From NCBI RefSeq assembly GCF_004152865.1, contig NZ_SEOO01000011.1, forward strand, positions 45,523 through 109,522: a stretch of DNA of 64,000 nucleotides. The letters are read 5' to 3'. This document shows, one piece after another, positions 49,154-58,462 of this stretch. Below the pieces are notes generated by a model. That model did no database searches. It had not been told where the DNA came from and worked only from the letters and a program-made list of their open reading frames with translations. Source of the stretch: Sphingobium cupriresistens. Lineage in GTDB: Bacteria > Pseudomonadota > Alphaproteobacteria > Sphingomonadales > Sphingomonadaceae. Numbering within the stretch: the stretch's first letter is position 1; the number at the start of each line of letters is the position of its first letter. The position numbers were made by a program, and so were the translations under genes.

Positions 49154-49932
49154 TATGATTGCATTCCCAAGAAACTTAGAATTAATTTAAGAAGTAATTT
49201 TGCGGCTTCGCCCACGAAAGTACCCGCAGCCTTTTCTGACACCCAGCCGAGCGTCTTTTTACTTCTAGACGCCAGTTCGGCAGATCGGACATATTCTCCT
49301 GATAGCGCTTGCTCTAACTGGCCAATTTCTATCGAGAGAGCGGAAGCCTGCTCAGGAGTAATTTCTCCAAGTTCGTTACCAGTTCGAATACGTCGCCTTA
49401 GTTCCGATGCACGGTCCCGAATTTCAGCGATTTCTTGGCTGTCCGCCTGAATTTTTACTACGAGATCATCAGATCGCTCGTTAATGGATGATTCTCGCAA
49501 ATTTGACAGTGCCTGACGGAGCCAATCCGATCCAAATGCGTGGTACTTTCTAAGGACTGCATATTTATTATACAGCTCCAAATATCGATAAGTTCCAGAC
49601 TCTGCTCGGTTGATTCCTATATTTTCATCTGGAGCGGAGGATACGATATTGTCATAGCGACGCCTATCATCCTCGACGCGGTCAATAAATTTCTCAAAGC
49701 GCTTACGGCCAATAGTAATGAATGCTCCTGCAAACTCATCATCTTCAATATATGATAAATCGCACATGTTCAGAAGGCGTATCGCGTTCGAAATTTCGTC
49801 ATCGCTAACTTCAATATTCCAATTTTCAAACAAGAAAACTTGAATATCTTGCCGAGGACAAGACAGGCCGTTTGACAACCCACACGCACTATCTAGTATA
49901 GCTGCTGCTATGTATTCGAAGCGTTGGCTCAA
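49153..49932 (-). CDS. AT-rich gene of unknown function embedded in the car operon
   Basis: About 259 residues from TTG at 49932 (GTG at 49959 is alternative). The protein has no recognised family. The N-terminal part looks winged-helix-like ([40 protein letters not shown]), then a charged linker ([16 protein letters not shown]), a coiled coil ([20 protein letters not shown]) and a C-terminal hydrophobic segment ([14 protein letters not shown]). G+C is about 45% by eye against over 60% in its neighbours, a sign of horizontal origin. Yet both junctions are translationally coupled: TTGA with the upstream rraB-like gene and TAATG with carB. Confidence 0.75.
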   Translation of the reverse strand: MSQRFEYIAAAILDSACGLSNGLSCPRQDIQVFLFENWNIEVSDDEISNAIRLLNMCDLSYIEDDEFAGAFITIGRKRFEKFIDRVEDDRRRYDNIVSSAPDENIGINRAESGTYRYLELYNKYAVLRKYHAFGSDWLRQALSNLRESSINERSDDLVVKIQADSQEIAEIRDRASELRRRIRTGNELGEITPEQASALSIEIGQLEQALSGEYVRSAELASRSKKTLGWVSEKAAGTFVGEAAKLLLKLILSFLGMQS

Positions 49933-50297
49933 TGCACCGCCCCTGTCTGCGCCTCGCACCCCCAGCCGTCATATTCGACGCCGCAGAGGATTTCGATCTG
50001 GAGGCATTTGCGAGTCAGCGCGCGGATCGACTGCTCGTCGACGGGCTGCACGCATTCCAGGAACAGGTACAGGTCGCCCTCCTCATCCTCTTCCCGGTCG
50101 AGTTCGACAAAGCCGAACTGGCTGGCGATGGTGAGCAGCCGTTCGAAATCCTTTTCGCTGCCGCGGAAGGACACATCCACCGGCCGCGCGATCCGCGCTA
50201 CGTCGCCATTGGCGGCGAGGTTGGCGAGCACGTCCTTGTCCGCCTCCCACTCGGCGGCGAGGCGGGCTTCATCGACGGGGGGGAGGTTGAGGCTCAT
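49929..50297 (-). CDS. RraB-like (ribonuclease E inhibitor) protein
   Basis: 122 residues, acidic. Pattern of the RraB/DUF1260 family: EWEADKDVLANLAANGD, PVDVSFRGSEKDFERLLTIA, EEDEEGDLYLFLECVQPVDE, CGVEYDGWGCEAQTG. Begins at 50297 with an ATGA overlap with carA. Family members bind RNase E and limit its activity, or act in regulation of mRNA decay, in enterobacteria. Its place between carA and carB is unusual. Confidence 0.8.
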   Translation of the reverse strand: MSLNLPPVDEARLAAEWEADKDVLANLAANGDVARIARPVDVSFRGSEKDFERLLTIASQFGFVELDREEDEEGDLYLFLECVQPVDEQSIRALTRKCLQIEILCGVEYDGWGCEAQTGAVH

Positions 50298-51559
50298 GCC
50301 GCAACCGACCCTTTGAGGCCCGTCACGAATTTCCTGAACAGGTAGAAGCTGTCCTGCGGTCCCGGCGAGGCTTCGGGATGGTACTGCACCGAAAAAGCGT
50401 TCCTGTCGGTCAGTTCTATCCCGCAATTGCTGCCGTCGAACAGCGACACATGGGTCGCGCGGACATTGGCGGGCAGCGTGGCGGCATCCACGGCAAAGCC
50501 ATGGTTCATCGATGTGATCTCAACCAGGCCATCGTCCAGCCGCTTGACCGGATGGTTCGCGCCGCGATGACCCTGATGCATCTTGATCGTCTTGGCGCCC
50601 ACGGCCAGACCCAGCAACTGATGGCCCAGGCAAATGCCGAAGATCGGCACATTGTCGGTCAGCAGCGCGGCGATCACCGGCACGGCATAGGCGCCGGTCG
50701 CCGCCGGATCGCCCGGTCCGTTGGACAGGAACACGCCGTCGGGCTGCAAGTCCATCACCTGCTCGAACGTCGCGGTCGCGGGCAGCACGGTGACGCGCGC
50801 GCCGGCCTTCACCAGATTGCGGAAGATATTGTTCTTCGCGCCATAATCGATCGCCACAACATGCGGACGCGGCGCGGGAGTCGGCAGATCCTGTTCCGCG
50901 AACAGCAACGGCTCGCCATCCTCGCCCACCGCGGGATAGCCCGCCGCGACCGTCTCCAGCGCATCGGTGGCGTCGACATCATAGCCCTTGCCCAGCGTCC
51001 AGCCGCCATCCTTCCACAGGCGCGTCTCCTTGCCCGTGACTTCGATGGCCAGATCCATGCCCTCCAGCCCCGGCCAGCCCGCCGCCTTGGCGGCCAGCGC
51101 GGCGATATCGAACTGGCCGTCGGGATCATGGGCGATCACGACATTGGGCGCGCCTTTGACGCGGATCAGGCGGGTCAGCGCGCGGGTATCGACACCGGCG
51201 AGGCCAATACGGCCATTGTCCGCCATCCACTGGTCAAAGGCCATGACATTGCGGAAATTGCTCGGCGCGGTCACGTCCTCGCGCACGATGCAGCCCAACG
51301 CGTAAGGATTGTCCGCCTCGACATCGTCCAGGTTGGTGCCGACGTTACCGATATGGGGAAAGGTGAAATTGATGATCTGCCCGGCATAGGACGGATCGGT
51401 CATGATCTCCTGATAGCCGGTGATCGACGTGTTGAAGCACAGTTCGCCCACAGCCTCGCCGATCGCGCCGAAGCCGCGCCCGAACACCGCGGACCCATCG
51501 GCGAAAACCACGACCCCTGTCGCTCCTTTAGGCACGGTAAGGGTTTTGGCGTCAGCCAT
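50294..51559 (-). CDS. carA: Carbamoyl phosphate synthase small (glutaminase) subunit
   Basis: 421 residues. N-terminal interface domain (GVVVFADGSAVFGRGFGAIG, FNTSITGYQEIMTDPSYAGQ) and a class I glutaminase with the nucleophile in PIFGICLGHQLLGLAVGAKT and the His/Glu in QYHPEASPGPQD. First gene of carA-rraB-X-carB. Ribosome site AAAGGA about 9 nt upstream. Confidence 0.98.
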   Translation of the reverse strand: MADAKTLTVPKGATGVVVFADGSAVFGRGFGAIGEAVGELCFNTSITGYQEIMTDPSYAGQIINFTFPHIGNVGTNLDDVEADNPYALGCIVREDVTAPSNFRNVMAFDQWMADNGRIGLAGVDTRALTRLIRVKGAPNVVIAHDPDGQFDIAALAAKAAGWPGLEGMDLAIEVTGKETRLWKDGGWTLGKGYDVDATDALETVAAGYPAVGEDGEPLLFAEQDLPTPAPRPHVVAIDYGAKNNIFRNLVKAGARVTVLPATATFEQVMDLQPDGVFLSNGPGDPAATGAYAVPVIAALLTDNVPIFGICLGHQLLGLAVGAKTIKMHQGHRGANHPVKRLDDGLVEITSMNHGFAVDAATLPANVRATHVSLFDGSNCGIELTDRNAFSVQYHPEASPGPQDSFYLFRKFVTGLKGSVAA

Positions 51560-51587
51560 GGCGGTCGGTCCTTTATGCTTTTGCGGG

Positions 51588-51606
51588 AACCCGTCTGATG
51601 CGGGTT
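51588..51606 (-). promoter_or_regulatory. Hairpin in the carA 5' leader
   Basis: Perfect 6-bp stem AACCCG/CGGGTT with a 7-nt loop, about 30 nt before the carA ATG. On the minus strand a TTGACC (51646-51641) with TAGGTG 17 nt later could be the promoter, in which case the hairpin sits in the 5' UTR. Weak evidence; no T-run follows. Confidence 0.35.
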
Positions 51607-51713
51607 AAACGGCCGGTCACCTATGCCCCCACGCCCGCAAGGTCAACGTCTGTTAAAAATCTCTTTTGGCGCTATATCTGCTCCTTTCCGCAAGCAACAG
51701 GATTAATGCGTCG

Positions 51714-52166
51714 ATGATTCGCGATACCATCAAGAGCGCCCAGGTCACCGCCATGAAGGCTGGCGACAAGGACAGGCTGGCGGCCGTGCGCCTGATTCTG
51801 GCGAAGCTGAAGGACCGCGACATCGAACTGCGCACCGCCTCCACCATGCCGGACGACGACGCCATCGTGGTCGAAGTGTTGCAGAAGATGGTCAAGCAGC
51901 GCCGCGAATCGATCGAGATGTTCAGGAACGGCGGCCGCGACGAACTGGCGGCCAAAGAACAGGCGGAGCTGGAGGTGATCGAAGGCTTCCTGCCTGCGCA
52001 ACTGAGCGAGGACGAGACGAAGGCGACGATCGAGAGGATCAAGACCGAGGTCGGCGCGGCAAGCGTGAAGGACATGGGCAAGGTGATGGCGGTGCTGAAG
52101 GAACGCCATGGCAGTGTGATCGACATGAGCAAGGCGAGTGGAATGGTAAAGGCGGCGCTGGGCTAA
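51714..52166 (+). CDS. YqeY/GatB-tail-family protein
   Basis: 150 residues. Reads MIRDTIKSAQVTAMKAGDKD, RLAAVRLILAKLKDRDIELR and KDMGKVMAVLKERHGSVIDM, typical YqeY. Related to the GatB tail and thought to bind tRNA or act in RNA processes. In many alphaproteobacteria yqeY stands before dnaG-rpoD, where rpsU stands in E. coli (the macromolecular synthesis operon). Here a DUF559 gene lies between it and dnaG. Confidence 0.92.
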   Translation: MIRDTIKSAQVTAMKAGDKDRLAAVRLILAKLKDRDIELRTASTMPDDDAIVVEVLQKMVKQRRESIEMFRNGGRDELAAKEQAELEVIEGFLPAQLSEDETKATIERIKTEVGAASVKDMGKVMAVLKERHGSVIDMSKASGMVKAALG

Positions 52167-52182
52167 GCTATCATTGATAGTT

Positions 52183-52220
52183 CCCCTCCCGCTTGCGGGA
52201 GGGGTTAGGGGAGGGCATGT
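52183..52220. repeat. Left inverted repeat of the DUF559 cassette
   Basis: 38 bp, itself a palindrome at its outer part (CCCTCCCGC..GCGGGAGGG). It matches the reverse complement of 52567-52604 at 35 of 38 positions. Located between yqeY and the DUF559 gene. Confidence 0.9.
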
Positions 52221-52229
52221 TCCACATCA

Positions 52230-52613
52230 ATGGACAAAGGCTACGCCCGCCCCACCGCGAAAGCGCGCGCACTGCGTAATAATGCCACGGGCGTCGAACG
52301 CGCCCTATGGCACGTCATCAGTGCCCGAAAAATCTCCGGCATCCGTTTCAACCGTCAGGTTCCCATCGGCCAATTCATCTGCGATTTCGTGGCGCGATCC
52401 ATCGGCCTGGTGATCGAAGTCGACGGCGGACAGCATAATGATGAGGTTGATGCGGAACGGACGCGCTACATCGAAGCACAGGGCTTTCGCATGATCCGTT
52501 TCTGGAACAATGATGTTCTGGGCAATATCGAAGGCGTGATTGAGGAAATCGAACGGGTGATTGCAAACATGCCCTCCCCCGACCCCTGCCGCAAGCGGGA
52601 GGGGAGAGATTGA
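52230..52613 (+). CDS. DUF559 endonuclease-domain protein
   Basis: 127 residues. DUF559 is related to very-short-patch-repair (Vsr) endonucleases: NATGVERALWHVISARKISG, IRFNRQVPIGQFICDFVARS, IGLVIEVDGGQHNDEVDAER (catalytic Glu/Asp) and GFRMIRFWNNDVLGNIEGV. Its start follows a 38-bp repeat, and its last 12 codons (NMPSPDPCRKREG) are encoded by the inverted partner of that repeat. The TGA overlaps the TTG start of dnaG. Similar single-gene units occur often in alphaproteobacterial genomes, but what moves them is not established. Confidence 0.88.
   Translation: MDKGYARPTAKARALRNNATGVERALWHVISARKISGIRFNRQVPIGQFICDFVARSIGLVIEVDGGQHNDEVDAERTRYIEAQGFRMIRFWNNDVLGNIEGVIEEIERVIANMPSPDPCRKREGRD
52567..52604. 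repeat. Right inverted repeat of the DUF559 cassette
   Basis: Inverted partner of 52183-52220 (three mismatches in 38). It lies inside the end of the DUF559 coding region. Its outer edge, GGGAGGGGAGAGA, sits just before the TTG start of dnaG and is the best ribosome site available to that gene. Confidence 0.9.
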
Positions 52614-54508
52614 GCCTTTCCCCCGCTTTCCTCGACGAACTGCGGATGCGCACGTCGCTGTCCACCCTGATCGGCCGCACGATCAAGGTCACCAAAGCGG
52701 GCCGCGAATACAAGGCTTGCTGCCCCTTCCACAATGAGAAGACGCCCAGCTTCACGATCAACGACGAGAAGGGCTTCTATCATTGCTTCGGCTGCGGCGC
52801 GCATGGCGATGCGATCCGCTGGATGACCGACCAGCGCGGCCTGCCCTTCATGGAGGCGGTCAAGGAACTGGCGCAGGCCGCCGGCATGGACGTCCCCGCC
52901 CCCGATCCGCGCGCCGCCAAGCGCGCCGAACAGGCCAAGGGCCTGCATGACGCCATGGCCGCCGCGCAGGGCTTTTTCGAGGAGCAACTGGGCGGCATCG
53001 ACGGCGGTGAAGCCCGCGCCTATCTGCAAAAGCGCGGCATCAGCGATGCGACACGCCGGGCCTTCGGCTTCGGCTTCTCCCCTGACGGGCGCGGCCGTCT
53101 GAAGAGCGCGCTCAAGGATTTCGGCGAGCCGATGCTGGTTGAGGCCGGACTGCTGATCGATCCTGAAGCACTGGAGCAGGGCAACGCCAGGAAACGCGAA
53201 CGCTATGATCGCTTCCGCGGGCGCCTGATGCTACCCATCCGGGACATTCGTGGCCGCGTCATCGCCTTTGGCGGCCGCATATTGGGCGCGGGTGAGCCGA
53301 AATATCTGAATTCCCCCGACACGCCGCTGTTCGACAAAGGCCGCACCCTCTACAATATCGACCGCGCCTCCCCCGCCAGCCGCCAGACCGAACGGGTGAT
53401 CGTGGTCGAAGGCTATATGGACGTGATCGCGCTGGCGCAGGCCGGCTTCGGTGATGCCGTCGCCCCGCTTGGCACCGCGCTGACCGAACATCAGATCGAG
53501 CGGCTGTGGAAAATGGTCGAAGTGCCGATCCTCTGCTTCGACGGCGATTCGGCGGGACAAAAGGCCGCGATCCGCGCCGCCACCCGCGCCCTGCCGCTGC
53601 TGCGCCCCGGCCATAGCCTCTGCTTTGCCACCCTGCCGCCGGGCAAAGACCCCGACGATCTGCTGCGCGAGAGCGGCCCGCAGGCGATGGAAGCGGTGCT
53701 CAAGGCGGCCGAACCGCTGATCGAACGGCTATGGAGCCATGAACTGAGCGCCATGCCGCTCGACACGCCCGAACAGAAGGCCGCGCTCAAGCAGCGGCTA
53801 CGCGCCATAACGGATGCGATCGCCCATCCCGACGTCCGCGCCCATTATGCCCATGAATTTCGCGAACGCTATGACGCGCGCTTCTTCGCCCGGCGCGATA
53901 ACACCCCGGCGCAAAGGCAGGCGCGCGGCGGCGGGGATGGCGGCCGCTGGCAACGTGACAAGCGCGGCAACTGGAAAGCGCCGATTCCCGCGGCCGGTTT
54001 TGAAGTCCGCGCGATCGGCGCCAATGGCCTGGAACAGCGACTGCTACGCGCCGTCCTGGCCAGTCTGCTGCGCCATCCCGAACAGATTCTGCCCCATCGC
54101 GAGATGCTGTCGGCGCTGCAAATCGCTGATTCGCTGCTGGCGCAATTGCTGGACGTGATGATCAGCACGTCCTTCCGCAAAGAAACAGTTGAAACACAGG
54201 CCCTCCTTACCATATTGGGGCAAGGTGAGTTGTATAATATGGCTAAGGGGATGCTCCGGGCCGATGCGTTCAAACTCACTCCCGACAGGACGACCACCGA
54301 TCCTGATCGCGTCGCACGCGATCTTGAGGAGGCCGTTCGGGTAATGACACAGGGACCAGAGCTTGAGCGGAATTTGGCCGTAGCGACCGAGCGGGTGAAG
54401 GCGGATGTGAGCGAAGAGAATTTGCTGGCGCAAAATCATGCGCTGGTTGCTCATCGCAACCATCTTCTCCGCTTGGCGGAACTCGGCCAGTCCGAAGACA
54501 TTATTTGA
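52610..54508 (+). CDS. dnaG: DNA primase
   Basis: 632 residues from TTG at 52610 (overlaps the DUF559 stop, TTGA). Zinc-finger motif CHC2-type (YKACCPFHNEKTPSF, FYHCFGCGAHGDAIRW), the toprim domain (RVIVVEGYMDVIALAQAGF; LCFDGDSAGQKAA) and a C-terminal DnaB-binding helical part. GGGAGGGGAGA just upstream is the ribosome site. Makes RNA primers for the lagging strand. Operon with rpoD. Confidence 0.97.
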   Translation: MSLSPAFLDELRMRTSLSTLIGRTIKVTKAGREYKACCPFHNEKTPSFTINDEKGFYHCFGCGAHGDAIRWMTDQRGLPFMEAVKELAQAAGMDVPAPDPRAAKRAEQAKGLHDAMAAAQGFFEEQLGGIDGGEARAYLQKRGISDATRRAFGFGFSPDGRGRLKSALKDFGEPMLVEAGLLIDPEALEQGNARKRERYDRFRGRLMLPIRDIRGRVIAFGGRILGAGEPKYLNSPDTPLFDKGRTLYNIDRASPASRQTERVIVVEGYMDVIALAQAGFGDAVAPLGTALTEHQIERLWKMVEVPILCFDGDSAGQKAAIRAATRALPLLRPGHSLCFATLPPGKDPDDLLRESGPQAMEAVLKAAEPLIERLWSHELSAMPLDTPEQKAALKQRLRAITDAIAHPDVRAHYAHEFRERYDARFFARRDNTPAQRQARGGGDGGRWQRDKRGNWKAPIPAAGFEVRAIGANGLEQRLLRAVLASLLRHPEQILPHREMLSALQIADSLLAQLLDVMISTSFRKETVETQALLTILGQGELYNMAKGMLRADAFKLTPDRTTTDPDRVARDLEEAVRVMTQGPELERNLAVATERVKADVSEENLLAQNHALVAHRNHLLRLAELGQSEDII

Positions 54509-54549
54509 TGAGATCGTTCTTGCGAGAGCGGCGGAGTTAAGGCGAATAA

Positions 54550-56604
54550 ATGGCGACCAAGGCGAACAGCAAGAGTGCGGCGGGTGCAGGCGATGGCGGG
54601 GATGAAGGCGGCGACGCCCCCCTGCTCGACCTCAACGAAGCCTCGGTCAAGAAGCTGATCGCGCGCGCGAAAAAGCGCGGCTACATCACCTATGACGAGT
54701 TGAACAACGCCTTGCCGCAGGACCAGATGTCCTCCGAGCAAATCGAGGACGTGATGTCCGCGCTGAACGACATGGGCGTCAACATTGTCGAAAATGAGGA
54801 AGCGAGCGAAGACGGCGACGAGCAGCGCGAGCGTGAGGATGCCGACGACGCCGAAGATGATTCGGGCGATGATGATGGCGGCCCGAAGCTTATCACCGAA
54901 AAGAAGAAGGAAACGGTCGATCGCACCGACGATCCCGTTCGCATGTATCTGCGCGAAATGGGCGCGGTGGAACTGCTCAGCCGTGAGGGCGAAATCGCCA
55001 TTGCCAAGCGGATCGAGGCGGGCCGCGACACGATGATTCTGGGTCTGTGCGAAAGCCCGACGACCTTCAACGCGATCATCGAATGGTCGACCGCGCTCAA
55101 CAATGGCGAAATGCAGCTGCGCGAGATTCTCGATCTCGACGCCATGCTGTCCAAGGACCCTGCCCCGGAAAGCCTGGAGGAAGGCGCCGAGGATGATGAT
55201 GGCGAGATCAGCGAGAAGACCGCTGGCCCTAGCTTCAAGGAAGAAGAAGAGCCGGAGGAGGAATCCGCCGACGCCGACGAGGATGAGGACGGCGCCCCCC
55301 GCGCCCGCCGCGTCGAGGAAGAAGAGGAAGAGGACAACACCCTCTCCCTCGCCCAGATGGAAGAGACGCTCAAGCCGATGGCGCTTGAAAAGTTCGCGAC
55401 CATCACCGAAATCTTCCGCGCCTTTTCCGCCGCACAAGAAGCCCGCATGGTCGCGATGGCGGTGGGCGAAGTGCTGAGTCAGAAGGCCGAGGATGATTAT
55501 CATGATTTGCGCGAGCAACTCACCGCGCAGGTCGAAAGCGTCCAGTTCCACCAGCAGAAGATCGAATATCTGGTCGATCAGCTCTATGCCTATAACCGGC
55601 GCCTGACCGCGCTGGGCGGGCAGATGCTGCGCTTGGCCGAACGCCATAAAGTCAGCCGCAAGGATTTCCTCGACCGCTATGTGAATCATGAGCTCGACGA
55701 CGCCTGGCTCGACAAGGTGCAGGGCCTCGACAAGAAATGGGCCGCCTTCGCCGCCGCCGAAGGGCGGGCGGTCGATCGCATCCGCAATGAGGTGAGCGAA
55801 ATCGCCCAGGCGACCGGCATGTCGCTCAGCGAGTTTCGCCGCATCGTCAACATGGTGCAGAAGGGCGAGCGCGAAGCGCGCATCGCCAAGAAGGAAATGG
55901 TCGAGGCGAACCTGCGCCTGGTCATCTCTATCGCTAAAAAATATACAAACCGCGGCCTGCAATTTCTTGATCTTATTCAGGAAGGCAATATCGGCCTGAT
56001 GAAGGCGGTGGATAAGTTCGAATATCGCCGCGGCTACAAGTTCAGCACTTATGCCACCTGGTGGATCAGGCAGGCGATCACCCGTTCGATCGCGGATCAG
56101 GCGCGGACCATCCGTATCCCGGTCCATATGATCGAAACGATCAATAAGCTGGTCCGCACCAGCCGACAGTTCCTGCACGAGCAAGGCCGCGAACCTACCC
56201 CGGAAGAGATGGCCGAGCGCCTCTCCATGCCGCTCGAAAAGGTCCGCAAGGTGATGAAGATCGCCAAGGAGCCGATCTCCCTCGAAACGCCGATTGGCGA
56301 CGAGGAGGACAGCCATCTGGGCGACTTCATCGAGGACAAGAATGCGATCATACCGGTGGACGCCGCGATCCAGGCGAATCTGAAGGAAACTGTCACCCGC
56401 GTCCTGGCGTCTCTCACCCCGCGTGAGGAGCGCGTGCTCCGGATGCGCTTTGGCATCGGCATGAACACCGACCACACGCTGGAGGAAGTCGGCCAGCAGT
56501 TCAGCGTCACCCGCGAACGTATTCGTCAGATCGAAGCGAAGGCGCTGCGCAAGCTCAAGCATCCGTCGCGCTCGCGCAAGATGCGGTCTTTCCTCGATCA
56601 GTAA
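54550..56604 (+). CDS. rpoD: Primary sigma factor RpoD (sigma-70)
   Basis: 684 residues. Region 1.1 ([20 protein letters not shown]), region 1.2 ([20 protein letters not shown]), the non-conserved region with a long acidic insertion (about residues 210-260, runs of Glu/Asp), then regions 2-4 with [40 protein letters not shown] and [19 protein letters not shown] at the end. Recognises housekeeping promoters. 41 bp after dnaG. Frame and length match alphaproteobacterial RpoD. Confidence 0.98.
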   Translation: MATKANSKSAAGAGDGGDEGGDAPLLDLNEASVKKLIARAKKRGYITYDELNNALPQDQMSSEQIEDVMSALNDMGVNIVENEEASEDGDEQREREDADDAEDDSGDDDGGPKLITEKKKETVDRTDDPVRMYLREMGAVELLSREGEIAIAKRIEAGRDTMILGLCESPTTFNAIIEWSTALNNGEMQLREILDLDAMLSKDPAPESLEEGAEDDDGEISEKTAGPSFKEEEEPEEESADADEDEDGAPRARRVEEEEEEDNTLSLAQMEETLKPMALEKFATITEIFRAFSAAQEARMVAMAVGEVLSQKAEDDYHDLREQLTAQVESVQFHQQKIEYLVDQLYAYNRRLTALGGQMLRLAERHKVSRKDFLDRYVNHELDDAWLDKVQGLDKKWAAFAAAEGRAVDRIRNEVSEIAQATGMSLSEFRRIVNMVQKGEREARIAKKEMVEANLRLVISIAKKYTNRGLQFLDLIQEGNIGLMKAVDKFEYRRGYKFSTYATWWIRQAITRSIADQARTIRIPVHMIETINKLVRTSRQFLHEQGREPTPEEMAERLSMPLEKVRKVMKIAKEPISLETPIGDEEDSHLGDFIEDKNAIIPVDAAIQANLKETVTRVLASLTPREERVLRMRFGIGMNTDHTLEEVGQQFSVTRERIRQIEAKALRKLKHPSRSRKMRSFLDQ

Positions 56605-56706
56605 CGAAAGCATCGTTCGGAAAAGTGGAAACTGGTTTTCCGTAAAAACGATTCGGCGACAAAAACTAAATTGATCGGTAAATAGTAATTAACCATCGTT
56701 GACGGA

Positions 56707-56733
56707 AAAGGGCGGCTTTCACAGTCGCCCTTT
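56707..56733 (+). terminator. Intrinsic terminator after rpoD
   Basis: 8-bp stem AAAGGGCG (56707-56714) with CGCCCTTT (56726-56733), tail TTTCTG. About 100 bp downstream of rpoD. Confidence 0.75.
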
Positions 56734-56818
56734 CTGATTCCGTAAACCGGACGTTTACTCCGGCCTACTATGCCTTGGGATCGCAGCCTGCCGATGCGGG
56801 CGTAATAGGGATTTGGGC

Positions 56819-57499
56819 ATGAGCGAAGCGGCACCGCGCTATCAATTTGGCGACATAGCGCGAATTTTGGAGGCGCTGGTCGCCGCCGATGGAACGGCCG
56901 CTCATGCCTATGCCAATCGCGCCGGCACCGGTGTAGCGCGCGACGCGCTGCTCTCGCTGTCCGACCTGGCCGACGCGACCTATTATCTCTGCATGCTCCA
57001 CGGCCGTCATCCCGGCGTGATCGATCATGCCGCGACCCGTTCGGCCGACAATGCCGCACGCCAATGGCTGATCGAGACGGCAGACGCCTTCGCTCGCGAG
57101 CGCGCCTATCTCACCCAGGTCACGGTCGCCACCGGTCCCGCGCCCAGCACGGCAGGTCAGGCCGATTGTGAAACCGCCGTCAGCCAGCAGCGCCATGCGC
57201 TCGACATGCTGGCCCAGTCCGACCGCCGCGGTTGCGCCATGGGCGCTGCAATGGCTTTGGTGCTCGATTGGCGCGCGGTGCGCCAGGTCCTCGACATGGC
57301 GGCCCTGCGCGCAGGCCTGGAGCCCCATCCCTATGCCATGCCCGATCGTAACGCGACGCTGGATGTCGCCCGCGCGATCGGCGGCGACGATGGCATCGAC
57401 CGGGCGATCCAGTTCGGCGCGCGCCAGTTGCTGAACCAGCATCGCGGTCTGTGGGATCTGCTTGCCGCCCGCGCCGACGTGCGCGCCCGACAGGCCTAA
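56819..57499 (+). CDS. Hypothetical alpha-helical protein
   Basis: 226 residues from ATG 56819 (TAGGGA 7 nt upstream; a TTG at 56813 is also in frame). No family recognised with confidence. Helical and Ala-rich, with repeated DIARILEALVAADGTAA, RDALLSLSDLADATYYLCML, HGRHPGVIDHAATRSADNAA and RAIQFGARQLLNQHRGLWDL. Conserved-looking His residues (LHGRHPGVIDHA) might bind a cofactor or metal, but no motif is definite. Soluble, no signal peptide. Just downstream of rpoD but after its terminator. Confidence 0.7.
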   Translation: MSEAAPRYQFGDIARILEALVAADGTAAHAYANRAGTGVARDALLSLSDLADATYYLCMLHGRHPGVIDHAATRSADNAARQWLIETADAFARERAYLTQVTVATGPAPSTAGQADCETAVSQQRHALDMLAQSDRRGCAMGAAMALVLDWRAVRQVLDMAALRAGLEPHPYAMPDRNATLDVARAIGGDDGIDRAIQFGARQLLNQHRGLWDLLAARADVRARQA

Positions 57500-57575
57500 T
57501 TTCCCCTTTTACGATTGCGCCTGCCCATCGCTTTGCCTAGTCCGGTTGTCATCGGCAACCGAATGGAATAGCAAT

Positions 57576-58421
57576 ATGCGCTTTGAAGGCACGCAGGATT
57601 ATGTCGCCACCGACGACCTGAAGGTCGCGGTCAACGCCGCCGTGCTGCTACGTCGCCCCTTGTTGGTCAAAGGGGAGCCAGGCACCGGCAAGACCGTCCT
57701 GGCCCAGGAGATCGCCAAGGCGCTGGACGCGCCGTTGATCGAATGGAACGTCAAGTCCACGACCAAGGCGCATCAGGGCCTCTATGAATATGACGCCGTC
57801 GCCCGCCTGCGCGACGGCCAGTTGGGCGACGCGCGCGTCCACGACATCGCCAACTACATCCGAAAGGGCAAATTGTGGGAGGCCTTCACCTCGCCCAAGC
57901 TGCCCGTGCTGCTGATCGACGAGATCGACAAGGCCGACATCGAATTTCCCAACGATCTGTTGCAGGAACTCGATCGCATGGCCTTCCACGTCTATGAGAC
58001 GGGCGAGACGATCGCCGCGGCCGATCGCCCGGTCGTCATCATTACGTCGAACAACGAGAAGGAGCTGCCCGACGCTTTCCTGCGCCGTTGTTTTTTCCAT
58101 TATATCAAATTTCCGGACCGCGACACGCTGGCGCAAATCGTCGACGTCCATTTCCCCGGCATCCAGAAGATATTGGTCAGCAAGGCGATGGATATCTTCT
58201 ACGATATCCGCGAGGTGCCGGGCCTCAAGAAGAAGCCCTCGACCTCCGAACTGCTCGACTGGCTCAAGCTGCTGCTGAACGAGGATATGCCGCTAGACGT
58301 TCTCCAGAACAGCGATCCGACCAAGGCGATCCCGCCGCTCCACGGCGCGCTGCTCAAAAATGAGCAGGACGTCATGATGTTCGAACGCCTCGCCTTCATG
58401 GCGCGCCGACAGGGGCGGTAA
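57576..58421 (+). CDS. MoxR-family AAA+ ATPase
   Basis: 281 residues. Walker A LLVKGEPGTGKTVLAQEIAK, Walker B LPVLLIDEIDKADIEFPNDLL, sensor 1 VVIITSNNEKELPDAFLRRC. MoxR ATPases act as chaperones for metal-cofactor insertion together with VWA proteins; this one pairs with the CoxE-type protein at 62440, as in CO dehydrogenase-like and related maturation sets. They are 4 kb apart with unrelated genes between. Confidence 0.93.
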   Translation: MRFEGTQDYVATDDLKVAVNAAVLLRRPLLVKGEPGTGKTVLAQEIAKALDAPLIEWNVKSTTKAHQGLYEYDAVARLRDGQLGDARVHDIANYIRKGKLWEAFTSPKLPVLLIDEIDKADIEFPNDLLQELDRMAFHVYETGETIAAADRPVVIITSNNEKELPDAFLRRCFFHYIKFPDRDTLAQIVDVHFPGIQKILVSKAMDIFYDIREVPGLKKKPSTSELLDWLKLLLNEDMPLDVLQNSDPTKAIPPLHGALLKNEQDVMMFERLAFMARRQGR

Positions 58422-58462
58422 CGCAGGATCACCGCCAACCTCCGTTGTGCTAAGGAATATCT

